This document shows positions 24,047 through 26,824 of a stretch of 26,824 bases of DNA, piece by piece; the stretch's first letter is position 1; every line of letters begins with the position of its first letter. The stretch lies in the NCBI GenBank assembly GCA_900544445.1, contig UQVK01000048.1:1-26824 (forward strand). The letters run 5' to 3'. The position numbers and the translations under genes were made by a program. Below the pieces are notes generated by a model. The model was given only the letters and a program-made list of their open reading frames with translations. It was not told where the DNA came from and did no database searches. Origin of the DNA: an uncultured Lachnospiraceae bacterium (GTDB lineage Bacteria > Bacillota > Clostridia > Lachnospirales > Lachnospiraceae).

Positions 24047-24901
24047 GTGATTTATTTTTTCATCGGCGTTCTCTGTGCGGCGGCGGTCATCCTTATCGGG
24101 ACGATTGCTTATGATTCCAACCGTTTCGTTACGGTGGAGTATCATGTCCGCTGCAGGAACCTGAAAAGGAAATATCGGTTTGTCATGCTCTCCGATCTGC
24201 ATAACAAGCGTTACGGAACGCATCATGAAAAGCTGCTTGCCGCTATCGACGCGCAGGAGCCGGAGAGCATTCTGATTGCCGGAGATATGCTCACTTCGGA
24301 GACTCCGGAACGGTTTGGGCCGGCTCTGGAGCTGACAGAGACTCTGGCGGAAAAATATCCCGTTTATTATGCCAACGGAAACCATGAATACCGGATGAAG
24401 ACGGATGAAAAGCACTACGGGAGCGGCTATCGGCGTTATCATGCGCAGCTGAAGCGCTGCGGCGTCGTTTTCCTTGAAAATGAAAGCCTGCTGCTTCCGG
24501 AGCCCGGAATCCGTCTGTATGGAGTGGAGATCGGAAAAAAGTTTTATCAGAAGGTGAAGAAAGGCAGAATGGACGCGGCCTATCTGAAACGGCTGCTCGG
24601 GAAGCCGTCCGCGGGAGAGTACAACATTCTGATCGCCCATAATCCGGACTATTTTCCCGCGTATGCCGAATGGGGGGCAGATCTTGTCCTCTCCGGCCAT
24701 GTGCATGGAGGAATCATGCGGCTGCCCCTCCTTGGCGGCGTCCTGTCGCCGGCTCTGCGGCTTTTTCCCAAATACGACGGAGGGCTGTTTCAGGAAGGCG
24801 GCAGCACCATGATCCTGGGAAGGGGGCTGGGAAGCCATACCATCCCCATCCGCATTTTCAATCCGGGCGAGCTGATCGTAGTAACGCTGGAACCGGAATG
24901 A
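24047..24901 (+). CDS. Membrane-anchored calcineurin-like metallophosphoesterase (YkuE/YaeI type)
   Basis: A 284-residue binuclear metal phosphoesterase. An N-terminal helix (about residues 2-22) anchors the enzyme to the membrane. The metal ligands are complete: SDLH (Asp50, His52), GD (Asp80), GNHE (112-114), AHNPD, and GHVHGG (His218, His220). The closest characterised groups are YkuE and YaeI, which act outside or at the membrane on lipid- or wall-linked phosphates, but the substrate here is unknown. It starts with GTG, with AAAGGAG upstream. A -10-like TATACT at 24007-24012 is present with a poor -35. It is followed after 58 bp by scpA. Confidence 0.9.
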   Translation: MIYFFIGVLCAAAVILIGTIAYDSNRFVTVEYHVRCRNLKRKYRFVMLSDLHNKRYGTHHEKLLAAIDAQEPESILIAGDMLTSETPERFGPALELTETLAEKYPVYYANGNHEYRMKTDEKHYGSGYRRYHAQLKRCGVVFLENESLLLPEPGIRLYGVEIGKKFYQKVKKGRMDAAYLKRLLGKPSAGEYNILIAHNPDYFPAYAEWGADLVLSGHVHGGIMRLPLLGGVLSPALRLFPKYDGGLFQEGGSTMILGRGLGSHTIPIRIFNPGELIVVTLEPE

Positions 24902-24959
24902 AAGCATTATGTCGCAGACTGCCGGCAAAAGGATAGAAAAGAGGGAGACCGAAACGTTT

Positions 24960-25799
24960 ATGGCGCTTGAGGTGAAGCTGCAGGCATTTGAAGGCCCTCT
25001 GGACCTTCTTCTGCATCTGATTGAAAAGAATAAGGTGGATATTTACGATATCCCCATCGTGGAGATCACGGATCAGTATCTGGAAACCATCCGTCAGATG
25101 GAAGAGGAGGATATGAACGTGATGAGCGAGTTCCTCGTGATGGCGGCAACGCTTTTGGATATCAAATGCCGCATGCTCCTGCCCCGTGAGAAGGATGAGG
25201 AGGGACAGGAAGAGGACCCGCGGTCGGAACTGGTGGAAAAGCTTCTGGAATATAAGGCGTACAGGTACATGGCGCTGGAACTGAAGGACATGGAGGTGGA
25301 CGCACAGAAGGCTTTTTACAGGGAACCGTCTCTGCCCCCTGAGGTAAAGAATTACAGGCAGCCCGTGGATTATGAAGAGCTGCTTGCCGGAGTGACGCTG
25401 ACCCGCTTAAACGAGGTGTTTCAGGCATGTCTGAAGCGTCAGGTTGATAAGATGGATCCGGTCCGCAGCCATTTCGGCCGGATTGAAAAGGATGAGGTCA
25501 ATATCGAACATAAGGCGGGCTACGTCGCCGCCTATATCAGAAGCCACCGGAAGCTGAATTTCCGCGAGCTTCTGGAAAACAGGAAAAGCCGGATGGACGT
25601 GATCGTGACCTTTCTGGTGGTGCTGGAGCTGATGAAGACCGGAACGGTCAACGTCAGCCAGGAAGGGATCGAGGAGGATATCATTATCACGGTGAATGAA
25701 ACGGCGGACGGACTTGAAAACCTGCGGCTGACTTCCCTGGGAGAACAGGAGGGGGAATTGGGCGGAAGAAAGGATATGGAAAATGGAGCAGGAGCATAA
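24960..25799 (+). CDS. scpA: Segregation and condensation protein A
   Basis: ScpA is the kleisin subunit that bridges the heads of the SMC dimer and recruits ScpB for chromosome condensation and segregation. The 279-residue protein starts with the canonical LEVKLQAFEGPLDLLLHLIEKNKVDIYDIPI motif region, has the NVMSEFLVMAATLLDIKCRMLLP helix, a variable acidic linker and a C-terminal winged-helix part (NRKSRMDVIVTFLVVLELMKTG). The ATG at 24960 gives the family N-terminus; an in-frame ATG at 24909 would add 17 residues but has only a weak binding site. The chosen start has GGGAG about 13 nt upstream, so the start is moderately certain. It overlaps scpB by 17 bp. Confidence 0.95.
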   Translation: MALEVKLQAFEGPLDLLLHLIEKNKVDIYDIPIVEITDQYLETIRQMEEEDMNVMSEFLVMAATLLDIKCRMLLPREKDEEGQEEDPRSELVEKLLEYKAYRYMALELKDMEVDAQKAFYREPSLPPEVKNYRQPVDYEELLAGVTLTRLNEVFQACLKRQVDKMDPVRSHFGRIEKDEVNIEHKAGYVAAYIRSHRKLNFRELLENRKSRMDVIVTFLVVLELMKTGTVNVSQEGIEEDIIITVNETADGLENLRLTSLGEQEGELGGRKDMENGAGA

Positions 25800-26379
25800 A
25801 AAGGCGGCTCTGGAGGCGATTCTGTTCGCCATGGGAGATTCCGTGGAGCTGGACAGGCTGGCCGCGGCAATCGAGGAGACACCGGAAGAGACCAGACTGC
25901 TTTTGACACAGATGAAGGAGGAATGGGAGACTCAGCAGAGAGGCGTCTGCCTGGTGGAATATGAAGGAGCTTTTCAGATGTGTACCAGAGGAGATCTGTA
26001 TGAATATCTGATCCGCGTGGCGAAAACGCCGAAAAAATACGCGCTGACAGATACGCTTCTTGAAACCCTCTCCATCATCGCCTACAAACAGCCTGTGACC
26101 AGGCTGGATGTGGAAAAAATCCGGGGAGTAAACAGCGATCATGCCATCAGCCGTCTGGTGGAGTTTGAACTGGTTATGGAGCTGGGAAGGCTGGATGCGC
26201 CGGGAAGGCCGCTGCTGTTCGGTACAACAGAGCAGTTTCTGCGCACCTTCGGCGTGAAGTCTCTGGAGGAACTTCCCAGGCTGAATGAACTGAAACTGCA
26301 GGAGTTCCGTGCGGAGGCGGAGGAGGAAGCAAAGGAGATGAGCTCCGAAGGAACGGTGGAATCCGGAGAGGAAGCGTAA
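25783..26379 (+). CDS. scpB: Segregation and condensation protein B
   Basis: ScpB dimerises and binds ScpA in the SMC complex. The 198-residue protein has two winged-helix domains. The first begins KKAALEAILFAMGDSVELDRLA; the second has the diagnostic TLLETLSIIAYKQPVTRLDVEKIRGV region, then LGRLDAPGRPLLFGTTEQFLRTFGVKSLEELP. An acidic tail of Glu/Ser follows, as in many homologues. It begins inside the end of scpA (17-bp overlap) with GGAAGAAAGG upstream, so the pair is translationally coupled. Confidence 0.96.
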   Translation: MEQEHKKAALEAILFAMGDSVELDRLAAAIEETPEETRLLLTQMKEEWETQQRGVCLVEYEGAFQMCTRGDLYEYLIRVAKTPKKYALTDTLLETLSIIAYKQPVTRLDVEKIRGVNSDHAISRLVEFELVMELGRLDAPGRPLLFGTTEQFLRTFGVKSLEELPRLNELKLQEFRAEAEEEAKEMSSEGTVESGEEA

Positions 26380-26417
26380 GGGAACAAAACCCTGCAGTCT
26401 CCGGCTCGAGCTGAGAG

Positions 26418-26464
26418 AATGGCTTCGGCCGTTTTCATAGAAATACAAAGCCGTCATAAACGGC
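26418..26464 (+). other. Leader with alternative hairpins upstream of the flotillin gene
   Basis: AATGGC (26418-26423) pairs with GCCGTT (26428-26433) around a TTCG tetraloop, followed by TTTC; this is a weak terminator for scpAB. GCCGT (26450-26454) pairs with ACGGC (26460-26464). The same AACGGC (26459-26464) could instead pair with GCCGTT, so two exclusive folds are possible. Confidence 0.45.
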
Positions 26465-26485
26465 AGAAAAAAGGAGGAAGGGTAT

Positions 26486-26824
26486 ATGTTGTTTATCATC
26501 ATTGGAATCCTTGTGATTCTCGTCATTGCGATCCTGTTTTCAGGATACAAGAAGGCTCCGCCGGATACGGCTTTCATCATTTCCGGTATGAGAAAGAAGA
26601 TCATCATCGGCAAAGCCAGCGTGAAAATTCCGTTTCTGGAACGGATGGACAAGCTGAGTCTGAAGCTGATCGCCATCGACGTGAAAACCACCAATGCGGT
26701 TCCTACTGCGGATTACATCAACATTCAGGTGGATGCAGCGGTCAACGTGAAGATTTCCAGCGATCCGCCGAAGCTGGCGCTGGCTGCGGAGAACTTTCTG
26801 AATCAGAATACCCAGTATATCGCA
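26486..26824 (+). CDS. Flotillin-type SPFH domain protein (3' end cut off)
   Basis: The first 113 codons of a flotillin-like membrane scaffold protein, running off the window edge with no stop. It begins with a membrane-inserting segment (about residues 2-19), then the start of the SPFH/Band 7 domain. The pattern GYKKAPPDTAFIISGMRKK, KIPFLERMDKLSLK, IDVKTTNAVPTADYINIQVDA and NVKISSDPPKLALAAENFL is characteristic of the YqiK/FloT group. These proteins organise membrane microdomains; the coiled-coil C-terminal half would lie outside the window. The ATG follows AAGGAGGA. The presence of a downstream NfeD partner cannot be checked here. Confidence 0.88.
   Translation, partial: MLFIIIGILVILVIAILFSGYKKAPPDTAFIISGMRKKIIIGKASVKIPFLERMDKLSLKLIAIDVKTTNAVPTADYINIQVDAAVNVKISSDPPKLALAAENFLNQNTQYIA

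Overview
The window reads as an ordinary chromosomal stretch of a Clostridia genome, most likely a member of the Lachnospiraceae with roughly balanced GC. This is inferred from the protein flavour (alanyl-tRNA synthetase, ScpA, glutamate dehydrogenase), the presence of DUF5688, CmpB-type and YlmC/YmxH-type proteins, strong AGGAGG ribosome binding sites and sigma-A promoters. All 22 protein genes and the single tRNA lie on the + strand. I see no integrase, transposase, CRISPR array, phage gene or toxin-antitoxin pair.

Layout. 1-1000: a terminator, a YlmC/YmxH-type PRC-barrel protein, and nrdR behind a near-perfect promoter. 1069-6066: a complete peptide-type ABC importer (lipoprotein, two permeases, two ATPases). 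6070-9329: a housekeeping run of yqeG, aroE, aroK, aroQ and efp. Between aroK and aroQ sits a 157-bp block of five consecutive hairpins, the most unusual structure in the window. 9390-10556: a strong terminator and a DUF5688 gene. 10606-12281: a promoter, a tandem repeat plus palindrome, tRNA-Arg(CCG), and a membrane-anchored protein with two SH3b domains. 12461-14392: an unrecognised small helical protein, then gdhA, whose promoter is followed by an intrinsic terminator inside the leader. 14616-17428: an AI-2E family permease translationally coupled to a cardiolipin synthase. 17535-20494: alaS, then rpsU (58 codons) with a structured leader. 20594-23991: a CmpB-type membrane protein, a secreted GH25 muramidase with cell-wall-binding repeats, and a D,D-carboxypeptidase. 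24047-26379: a membrane-anchored metallophosphoesterase and scpA-scpB. 26486-end: the start of a flotillin-type SPFH protein, cut by the window edge.

Themes: peptide uptake, aromatic amino-acid synthesis (three shikimate-pathway steps), nitrogen assimilation (gdhA), translation (efp, alaS, rpsU, tRNA-Arg), envelope work (SH3b protein, cardiolipin synthase, muramidase, carboxypeptidase, flotillin) and chromosome segregation (scpAB). The novelty potential lies in the RNA/DNA structure between genes rather than in the proteins: the five-hairpin block, the gdhA leader terminator, the tRNA-Arg upstream repeat/palindrome, and the rpsU and flotillin leaders.
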